From NCBI RefSeq assembly GCF_024362525.1, contig NZ_CP101459.1:1-64000 (forward strand): a stretch of DNA of 64,000 nucleotides, given 5' to 3'. A program made the translations under genes and the position numbers. Source of the DNA: Natrononativus amylolyticus. GTDB lineage: Archaea; Halobacteriota; Halobacteria; Halobacteriales; Natrialbaceae. Shown piece after piece: positions 23,716-33,893 of the stretch. Positions within the stretch are counted from its first letter, which is position 1. Each line of letters opens with the position of its first letter. A model generated the notes under the pieces. It was not told the origin of the DNA. It did no database searches and saw nothing but the letters and a program-made list of their open reading frames with translations.

Positions 23716-25652
23716 ATCTGTAAATCTATTTGGACGGGGGGACTAAATGGTATCTACTGAGCTATACCCTGTAGCTACTTCCTTTCTCGAGTGAAAGTAA
23801 GTATCTCGAAGTTCCGGAGTAATTGACTACAACAAGTGGATACGGTGGGGTGATCGCGACGATCTTGAGAAGTTACTCATGGACAACTGATGTCTTCAGT
23901 ACTTGCTATTGATTGTCTTCGATTGATATCGGCAATAACCGATTGGCGAAGAAACCGATAGATAGTCGGCCCAATACTTACAACCCCCAGTTAAAGTGTG
24001 GTGAGGTTTTTGAGAGATTTCTCTCTCGAGTTCCGCTTATGCCTTTCTAACCGTGGACTCCAGCTGTCACCGGCTGACTGAGTCCGCTCTGTGTCTCGCC
24101 CGGGATCTTTGCGCCCGCTGGGGGAAGATTCTCCGATCTGTGTAGAGAAGGCTGTTCTTCCGTTCGGTCTGTTTGCGGATCGCGAATCGGTGGTCCGAGA
24201 GATCCATGAGCACGTCGATCGCCTGTGAGACCAATTTCTTGGCTATACGTATCACTCGTACCAATCACATCCGCGACTACATGAATTACGATTCTTTTGA
24301 TCTCTTCTATCATCTGCTACGCGGGGAAAACAAACTAAAACGCATCATCTCGTTATTGTTGTGCCCCGTGATCAACGAATTACTCGAGGCAAATCTATAC
24401 CTCGACAGCCGCGTTGAGAGTACCATGGACAACGAGGAGATGTTCTTACCACCCTATAATGCCGCGGAGTTCAAGGCGCCACTCGCCCTGGGAGCTGAGC
24501 AGGCGTTTCGAGAGGACGCAGCCCCGACAAGGTTTTCGACTACGGCTTCAATGAAGTGGCCAACCGGTGGGGCGACGCTCCAAGGTACTTACGCTGTTTC
24601 GCCACGCCAGCGAGACGAGCAACGAGGAAAGGCTTGAGGCGGTTAGCGAGGAGGGACACGCGGTGAATATAGGGCAGGTGAAGAAGCCACGGTTCTTGAG
24701 CGACTGTCGCGATTACCGCTCCAACATCTGCTTATGCTGACTACGATGACGTCGTGGACGCAGGGACCTGGCGAGATTGTCCCGCCGGTGACGACCGCAC
24801 AGATACAAAAAAGCCTGGAAATACTGGCGGAGAGACCGTTTGTGCCAGCGTGAGTCACAGACGCCACGACGGAGTTTGCCGAGCGGGTGAAGTCTAATGA
24901 CGAATAAATTCGTCTTGAACGGCGAGTCGTCTCCAGGTTGGTGGTGAGTTCAGAGGAGGGCGATCTGTGTGAATCATCAATGGCCAATGGGAAGCGGCGA
25001 TGGCAATAGTTTATTCAGGCGTTTGGTGTGCTATTCGTGACCGCCAAGAGGGAGACACCAATACACGCGGGATATAGTTAATTTGGGCTATACGCCTAAC
25101 GTTGTCGGCCACTCATGGGGGTGTGGCGTCAGTCAGTGGTTCCACGAAGGGTCGTATGAAACCGGATGTACGGGAACGGCGACAGGAACTGCGGCAGCGC
25201 ACCGTCCTCAAGGACGAACTGACCGTGATCTCGGAGCTAGCAGCCAAGTAAGAGGTCTACGAAGAAATGATTAGGAAAGAGATAGGTACGCTGGTCCTAG
25301 GTCTCTCTATCGTTCCAGAGTCACAAGAGACGTCTCCGCGTTTGTCGAACTTCAGGTGAACCGCCATCGCATGCACCAGATGCTAGTGAAGACTTAGGAA
25401 AGCAGTGACCTATAACTTGAGTTGATGACCCGCAAGGGCCTGGCCAGATGATCAGCCAAGAGAACAATTCGGTAAAGAAATCAAACTAAAGATCGAAAAA
25501 ACCGTCGGGTGAATGCGAAAACCGGACAGGGATCGGGAGTGAGTTGATCGATCAATTAGTGAGCCATCGCCCGCCTGCACTGGTTGGGCGAAAGCCGATT
25601 AGACACGAGCCCCCTGTAACAATGGATTTCAGCAGATTGAATCCTTCATCGC
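23716..25652. other. IS graveyard with several decayed fragments, no intact gene
   Basis: A 1.9-kb stretch of broken reading frames. At 24067-24300 (minus strand) lies a fragment related to that at 3700-4000 (RIAKKLVSQAIDVLMDLSDH). The middle around 24400-24990 contains broken pieces with stops and frame changes, none with a clear domain. Near 25160-25290 a short helical piece (ERRQELRQRTVLKDELT) is followed by a stop. It looks like layered insertion-sequence decay. Confidence 0.5.
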
Positions 25653-25661
25653 TTTATTTAA
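25653..25661 (+). promoter_or_regulatory. TATA element of the membrane-glycan gene
   Basis: TTTATTTAA at 25653-25661 precedes the ATG at 25688 by about 30 bases. That argues for 25688 as start, not the upstream ATGs at 25544 or 25622, which lie before the box. Confidence 0.45.
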
Positions 25662-25687
25662 GTAATGGCAATCAAACAACTACCAAG

Positions 25688-27178
25688 ATGCGTTTGCAGA
25701 GCATAAAGTTATTCGGAATTGTCTCTTCTATACTGGTATGTTTTTCTTCTATTAATTGGTATGATCAAAGAACATCTTCTGGATTCATATTCAGGAGGGT
25801 AGGAATATTATCATATCAGATGCCCGATGGAGATATAACCGATGGATTTGAAGGCATACCGTTTGAAGGGGTATTTCTCGGTGTGCTATCCGAAATACTA
25901 GGTTTGTATCCAGTTTATGTGATATATCTCCCGATAGTCACGATCTTAGCAATTCCATTTATCTATGCTGGTATGAAACTCTCAACAGAAAATGAAATAC
26001 CAGTTCTCATAGGGGGCGCTCTAATTATTTTTCATTTTGCTGCTGAACCTCATTACAAAGAATATTATATAACAATACCACTATTTCTCATATTCTCACT
26101 TACTACATTTAACTTTATTTTTTATAGTGATGTTCGCGATGCCTTTTTAACTATTTTAATGTTTATTTCATTGCATTTATGGGGCCCTCCCATTTCTATG
26201 TGGTCTGTATCATTGTTTTGGTTTTTGACATTATGGTTTCTAATCTCTAAATATTTTCATCCATCAATCAAAATAAGAGGAATTGCTGGAATGGCGATTC
26301 TTTCAACAGTAATATATTTTTGGTTCAATGATAAAGTTTTTGAGCAATTTATTGGCAATAGACTGGTTGATTTTTTAATATCGGTTCAAACACTTTTTTC
26401 ACCTGAAGAGGGTCCAGTTCGTCCATATGCTTACTCTGTTGAGCACCCTGATATTTATTTTATATCTGGTGCTCTCTGGTACATAATCATTTTTCTTCCA
26501 ATCATTTTTGGATTCCTTTGGAATACATATCGCGGAGGTATTTCTCCATTCTCTCGATCCCCACGAGAGCTATTTTTGATTTCTTTATTACTATCGACAA
26601 CAACTCAAATGGGACTATACTTTTTCCTTATCGGTGAATTGAGGTTACGCTCATTAAGACTCTTAGGACCAATAATAGCGGCCTATTATTTATACAAACA
26701 CTGTTCGCGGAATCTGATAAAGCTATTTGGATTAATAATCATATGTATATCTCTTATAAATGCAGGTGCGATAATTGGATATGGTTTGAATGCTCCAGCC
26801 ACGGACCGGGACGCCACATCTAACAAGTATAACTTTCATGACGAGTATGGACAGGGAACTTTCACATCTGACTTTCAGACTACAGAAGAAATTTTAGCTG
26901 TCGCTGGGGAATATGAAGAACATCCGGATGATGTGCCTCGCGAATTCTATAGTCAAGATGTTATGGCAATGATTATTGATGGAAAATCACCACCCGACAA
27001 TATATCAGAATACATAATAATAAATAAAAATAGATTATCACATCCAACTGTTTCTGGAATTGACTGGGTAAGATACTACCCTCTTGGTTACTATTATGAA
27101 GACCTTAATAATAGAAATGATATTAGTAAAATATACTCGGATGGGTACTACGACACAATGTATATTAAGGGGGAATAA
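25688..27178 (+). CDS. AT-rich polytopic membrane protein of the glycan locus
   Basis: About 496 residues with some ten transmembrane segments, then a soluble C-terminal domain of around 130 residues (DRDATSNKYNFHDEYGQGTF onward, rich in D, Y, N). The layout of a long hydrophobic half plus exposed tail resembles glycosyltransferase-C or EPS polymerase proteins, but no conserved motif such as the DXD of GT-C was identified. It is much AT-richer than the core genes, so likely acquired. It lies between two IS remnants. A polymerase or mannosyltransferase role is a guess. Confidence 0.7.
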   Translation: MRLQSIKLFGIVSSILVCFSSINWYDQRTSSGFIFRRVGILSYQMPDGDITDGFEGIPFEGVFLGVLSEILGLYPVYVIYLPIVTILAIPFIYAGMKLSTENEIPVLIGGALIIFHFAAEPHYKEYYITIPLFLIFSLTTFNFIFYSDVRDAFLTILMFISLHLWGPPISMWSVSLFWFLTLWFLISKYFHPSIKIRGIAGMAILSTVIYFWFNDKVFEQFIGNRLVDFLISVQTLFSPEEGPVRPYAYSVEHPDIYFISGALWYIIIFLPIIFGFLWNTYRGGISPFSRSPRELFLISLLLSTTTQMGLYFFLIGELRLRSLRLLGPIIAAYYLYKHCSRNLIKLFGLIIICISLINAGAIIGYGLNAPATDRDATSNKYNFHDEYGQGTFTSDFQTTEEILAVAGEYEEHPDDVPREFYSQDVMAMIIDGKSPPDNISEYIIINKNRLSHPTVSGIDWVRYYPLGYYYEDLNNRNDISKIYSDGYYDTMYIKGE

Positions 27179-27266
27179 CCGTTTATCGGCATGAAATGCA
27201 AAGTACTGTTAAGTTAGTTAGGTTCGCGAAGAAAGTAGATCTTGGAGTTGGCCTGGCAGGGAGCAT

Positions 27267-27530
27267 TTACGCAAGAAATTGAGGAAAGAAGGCGTCGGAC
27301 CACTTATTAAGCATCGTGAGTTCAGTCCTCATCGATTACGCGCACAATGCGCGGATCGAGCAGTTCTCTACAGCCAGAGAGCATTGTCTGAGAACGTCTT
27401 CTCGGTGATCAGCCACACGCACAACTGAATGGTGCGTGCGCGAAGCTGGTATCGAGAATTCCGTGAATTCGTCCGGATATGTATCGTCTACAACATCATG
27501 CGTGCCGTCAACTGGCGAAATCAACCGTCG
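27267..27530 (+). pseudogene. IS5-family transposase C-terminal remnant
   Basis: The plus strand translates to RKKLRKEGVGPLIKHREFSP, then with frame change to YSQRALSENVFSVISHTHN, then a stop and RARSWYREFREFVRICIVYN. This is the C-terminal part of the same transposase family as at 20653-21473, with the same conserved LIKHREF block. It is N-terminally truncated, frameshifted, and stopped. Confidence 0.7.
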
Positions 27531-27582
27531 TATGGTATCACTTGGTCAGTAAACACCTACGGCGATGCTCCACTATACAATG

Positions 27583-29055
27583 CTAATCGGATCCAATTAC
27601 TTTTTCATATGATTTCCGTACGTTAAAAACCCCAAGTATATGTAATAAGGATAGCCAAATCACAACCCCTAATCCCACAATTGCAAATAGGGTTATAAAA
27701 CCGGTAATGTATTCGATAAACTGTGAAACAATCAAATATATTATCACTGATATAGATATGGCTACCGCTATTCTCTGGAACAAGAATTTTACACTGATTT
27801 TGAGCTCTATCGTAATAAGGAAAACTGTGCCAACTGTATAGATCGAATAAGTGATCACAGTGGCAATTGCTGCTCCAATAACTCCAACAATTGGAATAAG
27901 TATTATGTTTAGAACCGCATTCAAGACCGATGTAATCACCATGAGGATTGCTCGTTCTTGAGCTCTTCCAAGAAAATCAAGTCCTTCACTTGTGATTTTA
28001 GTAATTGATTGTAAAATAGCATAGATAGATAGTATCTGTAATACAGGGACAGCACCAAGATAATCACTTCCAAAAATAATTCTAATCATCGGTTCAGATA
28101 TCAAGATAAGTCCTGCCGCTCCAGGTACATATAATAATAATCCATATGAAAAAGCCCTCTCATATATTCTAGCTGCTGTTTCTGAGTTGCCACTTGTTTT
28201 TTGAGCAGCGTATGTTGGCGAAAGTGTGAAACCTAGTGCCGATATTGGGGTTTCTACAAATGTGATCACTTGTTTACTGATTGTGTAAAACGCTACTGCA
28301 GTCGGGTTGAGAAAAAACCCAACCAAAATAGTGTCGACTTGTTTTGCAAGAACATTTGCACTGTTTGTCGCAATCAAAGGGAACGAATAAGAGACAATTT
28401 GCCGTTGAAGATCGATCTCAGTATCTCTCTTCTCCCCACCACGATAGTATTGAATATATATGTAAGATAGGCCTAAAATACTGATAATAATAAAACCAAG
28501 AATGTATCCAACAAGTGCTCCAATAACCCCATATCCAAGGAGAACAAATCCAACAGCAAATAGAAGTTGGATAATACTAACTCCAGCGTTTAACAGTGCA
28601 CTTATTTCTATTGCCTCAAACCCTTGCAGCACGTGGCGATTAAATACGACAAGAGTGGAGAATGCAATATATAGGACTCCAACTATAAGAAGGGGAACAA
28701 GATCCGGCTCTTCCAGCAAATACGCTATATGAGCGTGTGATAGTAAAAAAACCACAGAGACAATTATAATCATAACAATATTGTAGATGAATGAGAATTT
28801 TAAGATGTATGTAATTTGGGTGGGGTTCGAACCTCTGTGTTCAACTATAAATCGGGCAGCGGATTTTGCGATTCCAAATCTGCTTAGTATCTCGGCCATC
28901 CCAAAGATGGAAATCGCCAGAAATAATAATCCATATGCGTTTGGATCCAGTAGATGGGCTAAAGCGACGATTAGTATTCCTCCTGAAATAACATCAATAA
29001 TCCGACCAACAAGTTCAGCTCGGAATCGTTTACTAAGATCAGAGATAAGACTCAT
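27583..29055 (-). CDS. Polysaccharide flippase (Wzx/MATE-like)
   Basis: A 490-residue protein with about 12-14 transmembrane helices and the oligosaccharide flippase plan: a charged N-terminus with RFRAELVGRIIDVISGGILI, repeated helix pairs, and the middle hydrophilic stretch KRDTEIDLQRQIVSYSFPLI. Such proteins move undecaprenyl- or dolichyl-linked repeat units across the membrane. AT-rich like its neighbours. Its proximity to three glycosyltransferases and the O-antigen-ligase-type protein makes export of the locus glycan the likely role. Confidence 0.85.
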   Translation of the reverse strand: MSLISDLSKRFRAELVGRIIDVISGGILIVALAHLLDPNAYGLLFLAISIFGMAEILSRFGIAKSAARFIVEHRGSNPTQITYILKFSFIYNIVMIIIVSVVFLLSHAHIAYLLEEPDLVPLLIVGVLYIAFSTLVVFNRHVLQGFEAIEISALLNAGVSIIQLLFAVGFVLLGYGVIGALVGYILGFIIISILGLSYIYIQYYRGGEKRDTEIDLQRQIVSYSFPLIATNSANVLAKQVDTILVGFFLNPTAVAFYTISKQVITFVETPISALGFTLSPTYAAQKTSGNSETAARIYERAFSYGLLLYVPGAAGLILISEPMIRIIFGSDYLGAVPVLQILSIYAILQSITKITSEGLDFLGRAQERAILMVITSVLNAVLNIILIPIVGVIGAAIATVITYSIYTVGTVFLITIELKISVKFLFQRIAVAISISVIIYLIVSQFIEYITGFITLFAIVGLGVVIWLSLLHILGVFNVRKSYEKVIGSD

Positions 29056-29197
29056 TTAGAAAAACGTCGCCAAACAAGTTATTATATCTTGCGAAAATTC
29101 CGAATATGTGACGTTCAATATGACTGAGAATATCTATTGTTGTTTCAAGCGTTATTTGAGACGGGATAGACTGGTAGTAGTTTCGTTCAAGCGTCCG

Positions 29198-29580
29198 TCA
29201 TCGAAAACAGCCAATCAATAGAGGAAGATGACTCGTTCTGATGGGGCACCCATGCAGCCACATCCGAACGAAGGAGCGCTGAGTCCGAATGCGCTGATCG
29301 AAACACTGAGATGAAAGTACGCTGAACTCGATTTCTACCATATTGAGCCACCTCTCGTGCCTGGGCGTGAAATAGAACTCCGGTCGTTCCAATAATTGAC
29401 GAGCCTCGGCCGGCCGGAGATACTCGTAGAACGCCTGTTCAGTATGCGTATTGAAGTTGTCGAGTACTATCCGGATACGAGTAGTTGCATCCGGGTAATG
29501 CTGGTCAGCGAGTTGGCGCATCTGTTTCAGTAGTTCGGTCACGGCGCTATCGACGCCACCTAGTTCGACCGTCGACAGGC
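29198..29580 (-). pseudogene. IS630-family transposase remnant
   Basis: The minus-strand translation GGVDSAVTELLKQMRQLADQ, then DNFNTHTEQAFYEYL with the catalytic DN, and RHERWLNMVEIEFSVLSSQC matches the C-terminal part of IS630-type transposases. The N-terminal part with the first aspartate is missing. The C-terminus loses family character after IRTQRSF, so it is truncated or shifted at both ends. Confidence 0.65.
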
Positions 29581-29980
29581 ATCAAACCACTACCTCAACC
29601 GCTGTAACCGAGACGTGTGGGCGATACAAGCGACGTTTCTCATTGATACTGTGCAGGACGTGGTTATCGACGTTTAATACGATCTGTGAAACCGTGAACT
29701 GAGTGATCAAGCGCTCGTAAGACTCCTTCATCCGAACGTGTATATGGTAACCGCCAGTTCCGTGGAATCAATCTCGCAGTCACACTCTACAACGTCAAAC
29801 AATGAAACTTGTTGCCCTCAGCGGATTCAATAGAGCCGTCCGCTCGTTCTCCCAAGCACCTTCTAAATCCGCGTCGCAGCTCTCACTGTGCGGGTCTGCG
29901 AGCATTTGTCCAAATCAACTTATGGGGGGGTAATAATCAACTTCGCTAAAATTATTAGCCAAGAAGATTAGTACCAATCT
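29581..29980. other. Intergenic region with IS-like scraps
   Basis: About 400 bases with no intact reading frame. A short run (FLIDTVQDVVIDV) in the plus strand resembles a transposase strand region but is unconvincing. The last 60 bases are AT-rich and act as promoter region for the next gene. Confidence 0.35.
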
Positions 29981-31114
29981 ATGAGTCGTGGAAGAGTCTT
30001 GTTACGCGATAATATTACAACATATGATCCGGAAAAAAGAGGTGGATCAGGAACATATGTGCACAATCTATCTAAAGGTCTAGCCAGAAAGAATTGGGAG
30101 GTAGATGTTCTAACACCATATGCGAAGGATAATTCACCACCTGATTATGATAATATTGAGTATATCACGTTCAAATATCCCAATCCAAATAGTCCTTTTA
30201 TAAGATTGATCCAAGCTTTTAAAGGAGGGAGAATGGTTAAGAATATTATAGAATCGAATGATTATGATTTGGTCATTGACAACATCTCCCATCTCCCGCA
30301 TATTCCACTTCACTTCTTTGCAAGAAATACAAAGACGGCAGTTATTATCCATAATTTTAGATTGTCTTCTTCAAAAGATATTGATGGTCGAATCAAAGGA
30401 ACTGTTGTTGAGTGGGTCGACCGGACCATTCCCTACTTAGGAAAGCCCCATATTATTTGCGCGGGCCCTAGTACTGAAATGAGGATTAGGGATTACCACA
30501 ATTATTCCCGAACATCCATTTTAAGACCTTGTGTAAACACTACGCACCTCCAATATAATTTTAGTCCAGAATCAAAAACGCTGCTATTTCTAGGTAGGTT
30601 GGTTAATGTGAAAAACATACCAGTATTATTGAAGGCTTGGGAGATAATTAATAAGAGACATCCAGACTATCAGTTAGTTATTGCAGGCAAGGGAAGAGAG
30701 CGGAAGAAGTTAGAGAGTATAGTCCAAAGTGAGAATATAAACAACGTTGTTTTCCCAGGTTTTGTGAAAGGAAATGAAAAAAAGTCACTTCTTGAAAATT
30801 CTCTTGCGATGATTATCCCATCATATTTTGAGGGTTATGTGACAACTGGTATTGAGGCCCTAGCAGCGGGCACTATTGTCATCGGTTCAGATACTAGAGG
30901 AATTAATGATTATATCGATGATGGAGTAAATGGATTGCTTTTTCCCATTAATGATGTAAACTCACTAGTTGAACAACTCAACAAAGTAATCAATAACCCT
31001 GAGGAATTCCGAAATGTTTCGGAACGAGGATACGAAACAGCAAAAAACCATACATTTGAGGAATTTTCCAAAAATGCGGATGAATTGGTTGAAGAGATAA
31101 TTAAGTGTGATTGA
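29981..31114 (+). CDS. Glycosyltransferase, GT4 family
   Basis: A 377-residue GT-B enzyme. The N-terminal domain carries RGGSGTYVHNLSKGLARKN, and the C-terminal donor-binding domain has LFLGRLVNVKNIPVLLKAWE, VIAGKGRERKKLESIV, and the E-x7-E region GYVTTGIEALAAGTIVIGSD, which contacts the nucleotide sugar. It retains the sugar donor. Strongly AT-rich codon use shows a recent or foreign origin. It presumably adds one sugar to the lipid-linked glycan of this locus; acceptor and donor unknown. Confidence 0.9.
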   Translation: MSRGRVLLRDNITTYDPEKRGGSGTYVHNLSKGLARKNWEVDVLTPYAKDNSPPDYDNIEYITFKYPNPNSPFIRLIQAFKGGRMVKNIIESNDYDLVIDNISHLPHIPLHFFARNTKTAVIIHNFRLSSSKDIDGRIKGTVVEWVDRTIPYLGKPHIICAGPSTEMRIRDYHNYSRTSILRPCVNTTHLQYNFSPESKTLLFLGRLVNVKNIPVLLKAWEIINKRHPDYQLVIAGKGRERKKLESIVQSENINNVVFPGFVKGNEKKSLLENSLAMIIPSYFEGYVTTGIEALAAGTIVIGSDTRGINDYIDDGVNGLLFPINDVNSLVEQLNKVINNPEEFRNVSERGYETAKNHTFEEFSKNADELVEEIIKCD

Positions 31115-31140
31115 ATAACACATTCTATGATCGCCCTATT

Positions 31141-31839
31141 TTAAATAAAACTGTTAATAAGAGAAGTGGCTTCCTCTTTTACATCTGATACATTTTTATC
31201 AGTAGTGTCGATCTGAGCAACGTTGAAGCCAGGAATCTCATTAGCTGTCTGATGAAACATTTCTTGGACAGACTCCATTAACAAACACGACTGCTTAACG
31301 GTTTCCTGGTCGAAAGAAAAGGTATTTGGTAAATAGTCATTTTTCTGTCTTTTACGGTTTCTAAGCCGGTCAATTATCGTCTCTTGGTTCGCCGTGAGAA
31401 CTATAAACAGTTGAGGAGGAGATTGAATTATAGATTCACACTGAGAATATAAATCTTGCCCGTTAGATCTTCCGAGTGTATAACTAATTGACCAAATTGC
31501 TTGTAAAATGCCTTGGTCTAGGATTGTTATGCTGTTTGCTGACCGATGATACCCTACAACTAAATACCAGTTGAGTAATTGTTTGAACCACGTCATCGTT
31601 GGTTGTTGGAATAATGTTTTTAAAGATAGTCTGGTAAAAGTTGGGGATTGAGTAGTCGTTGATAATATCTTTATAATTTTTAAAACATTTCTTTTCAAAA
31701 CACATGACTCATGGTCTAATGTGTAAGATGGGGACTTGACTAAAGTCGGTTGAGTATGAATCAATTCGGCAACAATTGTTGACTTTCCGACTCCAGGAAC
31801 CCCCGCGAATTCAATTACTGGATATTGATTATAACTCAT
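31141..31839 (-). CDS. P-loop kinase-like ATPase
   Basis: A 232-residue protein with a Walker A motif GVPGVGKST at residues 13-21, followed by helical regions and LTANQETIIDRLRNRKRQKN as a possible LID or nucleotide-binding arginine stretch. It resembles nucleoside or thymidylate kinases and other P-loop NTPases. It lies 27 bases downstream of the asparagine synthase-like gene on the same strand, so they are probably cotranscribed. The role, perhaps phosphorylation of a precursor in glycan decoration, is inferred. Confidence 0.65.
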   Translation of the reverse strand: MSYNQYPVIEFAGVPGVGKSTIVAELIHTQPTLVKSPSYTLDHESCVLKRNVLKIIKILSTTTQSPTFTRLSLKTLFQQPTMTWFKQLLNWYLVVGYHRSANSITILDQGILQAIWSISYTLGRSNGQDLYSQCESIIQSPPQLFIVLTANQETIIDRLRNRKRQKNDYLPNTFSFDQETVKQSCLLMESVQEMFHQTANEIPGFNVAQIDTTDKNVSDVKEEATSLINSFI

Positions 31840-31866
31840 GTTAATCTAATTAATGCCCCCACTATA

Positions 31867-33762
31867 TCATTTGCTGATAAACCCACTATCCTGCATTCGT
31901 TTAGCCCACTGTTTAAACACATAAACTGTCCAAAGGAACCTCCCATGGTCATACTGGCCAGACTTGTGTTCAGAATAAACATCTAATACCGCATCATTAT
32001 CTAAAATTCCAAGGTCTACTGCTGTAACCGCTATCCGAAAGTCATTTGCAAGTTCATTTTTGAACCATTCCCCGATCGGCATATCAAATCCTTGTTTATC
32101 GCGTTCAAAGATAGAAGGAGGGAGTTCACTCGAGAACGCATTCTTGAGCACGCGTTTCCGGTCTGACCATGTTAATTTGTATTCCGATGGAAGGCTCATC
32201 GCGTATTCAACTACAGCAGTATCTAGGAACGGTACTCTGACTTCGAGCGAATTATACATACTCGCTAGATCCACTTTCTGCAACATCTGGTTGGGAAGTG
32301 AATATTGCGTATCAACCCCTTGAATTTTAGTTAGACTATCTCGATCTCGTAATTGTGGTTTTAGTTGACTGTATTCTATAGATAAGGCGTCCTGGCCGAA
32401 TCTGACAGGGTTGACCTGTGTAAATACATTCACAGCGTTCCCGGTAGGGATTCGCATTAACTCAAAATGCCGTTCTGGCGTGCGCTCTGGGCCGCTACGA
32501 TTCACAAACCATTGGGCTTGATATACTTTGGTACCTACACGACTACCTCGTGATGCAGGAAGCGCATTGACGGTAGGTTCTATAACCTCCTCTCGGACTA
32601 GTTCTGGAAGTGCACGATAGTATTTTGATAGTGACTCAACACGATACTTGTCATAACCTGCAAACAGTTCATCAGCGCCGTCACCAGATAGTGCCACTGT
32701 GACTTCTTGGCTTGTATCACGTGCAACGACATAACTCGGCATCAAAGATGGGTCAGCAAACGGTTCGCCTAGTTGATCAAGTACTGTTGGTATCAGATCA
32801 CGCACATCGTCAGCCGACATCGTAAACTCATGATGATTTGTGCCATGATACTCAGCAACCTCACGGGCAGCCCACGATTCGTCGAACAAGTCCTGATCAA
32901 ATCCTACTGTGAAGGTACGTACTGGTTCGTCCATTAACTCCGCCATTGTTCCAACAACGATACTTGAATCAATACCACCGCTAAGAAATGCACCTAATGG
33001 AACATCACTCATCAATCGTTTCTCAATGGAATTTATGACCCGTTTTCGAAGTTTTTGGGTGGCTGTGTCAAAGCAATCTGTCCGCTTGGGTACAGAAAGC
33101 GAGTAATACGAATCTCGAGAGATGCCTTGATCAGTAATAACTACGCGTTCCCCTGGTCTGACCTTTCGAATGTTCTGGAAGGCTGTCCGAGGAGCTGGAA
33201 TATAGCCAAATGCAAAATACTGCGATAATGCCTTTTTATCTATCTCCCCATGATCTAGCTCCGAAGTAAGCAGTGCAGGTAATTCAGAGGCAAATCCGAA
33301 TTTTGACCCATCCTGTAAGAGCAACAAGGGTTTAACTCCCATCTGGTCACGGGCTAGGACCAGCTGTTCCTTAGTGGAATCCCATAGGGCGAAGGCGAAC
33401 ATTCCCTCTAATTGTTGTACGAACGATGGACCATAATCCTCATACAGATGTACAAGTACCTCTGTATCTGTTTCAGTACTAAATTGGTGGCCTGCCGTTA
33501 TCAGCGAATTGCGAAGGGACCTATAGTTGTAGATCTCTCCATTAAAAATCACAACGATAGATCCATCTTCATTGTATATCGGTTGATCTCCAGATTCATG
33601 AGGATCAATAATACTGAGTCGACGGTGAGCCAACCCAATCGGTCCATCTGTAAAGATTCCGTGGGCATCTGGGCCTCGATGCTCTTGACATTGATTCATT
33701 CGATGAAGCTTTTCGGGGTTAGGGGACGAATCGGGATCAAAAAGTCCAGTAATTCCACACAT
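31867..33762 (-). CDS. asnB: Asparagine synthase, glutamine-hydrolysing (AsnB-like)
   Basis: A 631-residue class II amidotransferase. The N-terminal Cys2 nucleophile is in MCGITGLFD, with RGPDAHGIF and GEIYNYRSLR in the glutaminase domain. The synthetase domain has the ATP loop FLSGGIDSSIVVGTM and the conserved DGADELFAGYDKYR. It would amidate an aspartate or other carboxylate using glutamine. In glycan loci such enzymes often amidate sugar carboxyls, and that may apply here since it sits between two glycosyltransferase genes and a kinase. Length and motifs are complete. Confidence 0.9.
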   Translation of the reverse strand: MCGITGLFDPDSSPNPEKLHRMNQCQEHRGPDAHGIFTDGPIGLAHRRLSIIDPHESGDQPIYNEDGSIVVIFNGEIYNYRSLRNSLITAGHQFSTETDTEVLVHLYEDYGPSFVQQLEGMFAFALWDSTKEQLVLARDQMGVKPLLLLQDGSKFGFASELPALLTSELDHGEIDKKALSQYFAFGYIPAPRTAFQNIRKVRPGERVVITDQGISRDSYYSLSVPKRTDCFDTATQKLRKRVINSIEKRLMSDVPLGAFLSGGIDSSIVVGTMAELMDEPVRTFTVGFDQDLFDESWAAREVAEYHGTNHHEFTMSADDVRDLIPTVLDQLGEPFADPSLMPSYVVARDTSQEVTVALSGDGADELFAGYDKYRVESLSKYYRALPELVREEVIEPTVNALPASRGSRVGTKVYQAQWFVNRSGPERTPERHFELMRIPTGNAVNVFTQVNPVRFGQDALSIEYSQLKPQLRDRDSLTKIQGVDTQYSLPNQMLQKVDLASMYNSLEVRVPFLDTAVVEYAMSLPSEYKLTWSDRKRVLKNAFSSELPPSIFERDKQGFDMPIGEWFKNELANDFRIAVTAVDLGILDNDAVLDVYSEHKSGQYDHGRFLWTVYVFKQWAKRMQDSGFISK

Positions 33763-33893
33763 TGATTATCTATTGGCTAATATGACGTACTCTAGTACTA
33801 GTTCAGTAAGATGATCACGAATGAGTGCCGAATACATTTCAGCTGTTATAGACTCTGCAAGACTTATAAACAGTCTGTGAGTTACTTTTTCAG

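Noticed and set aside
29581-29900. Possible extra transposase fragment
   Set aside because: Only one weak strand-like segment was seen; not enough to assign a family, so listed only as a gap.
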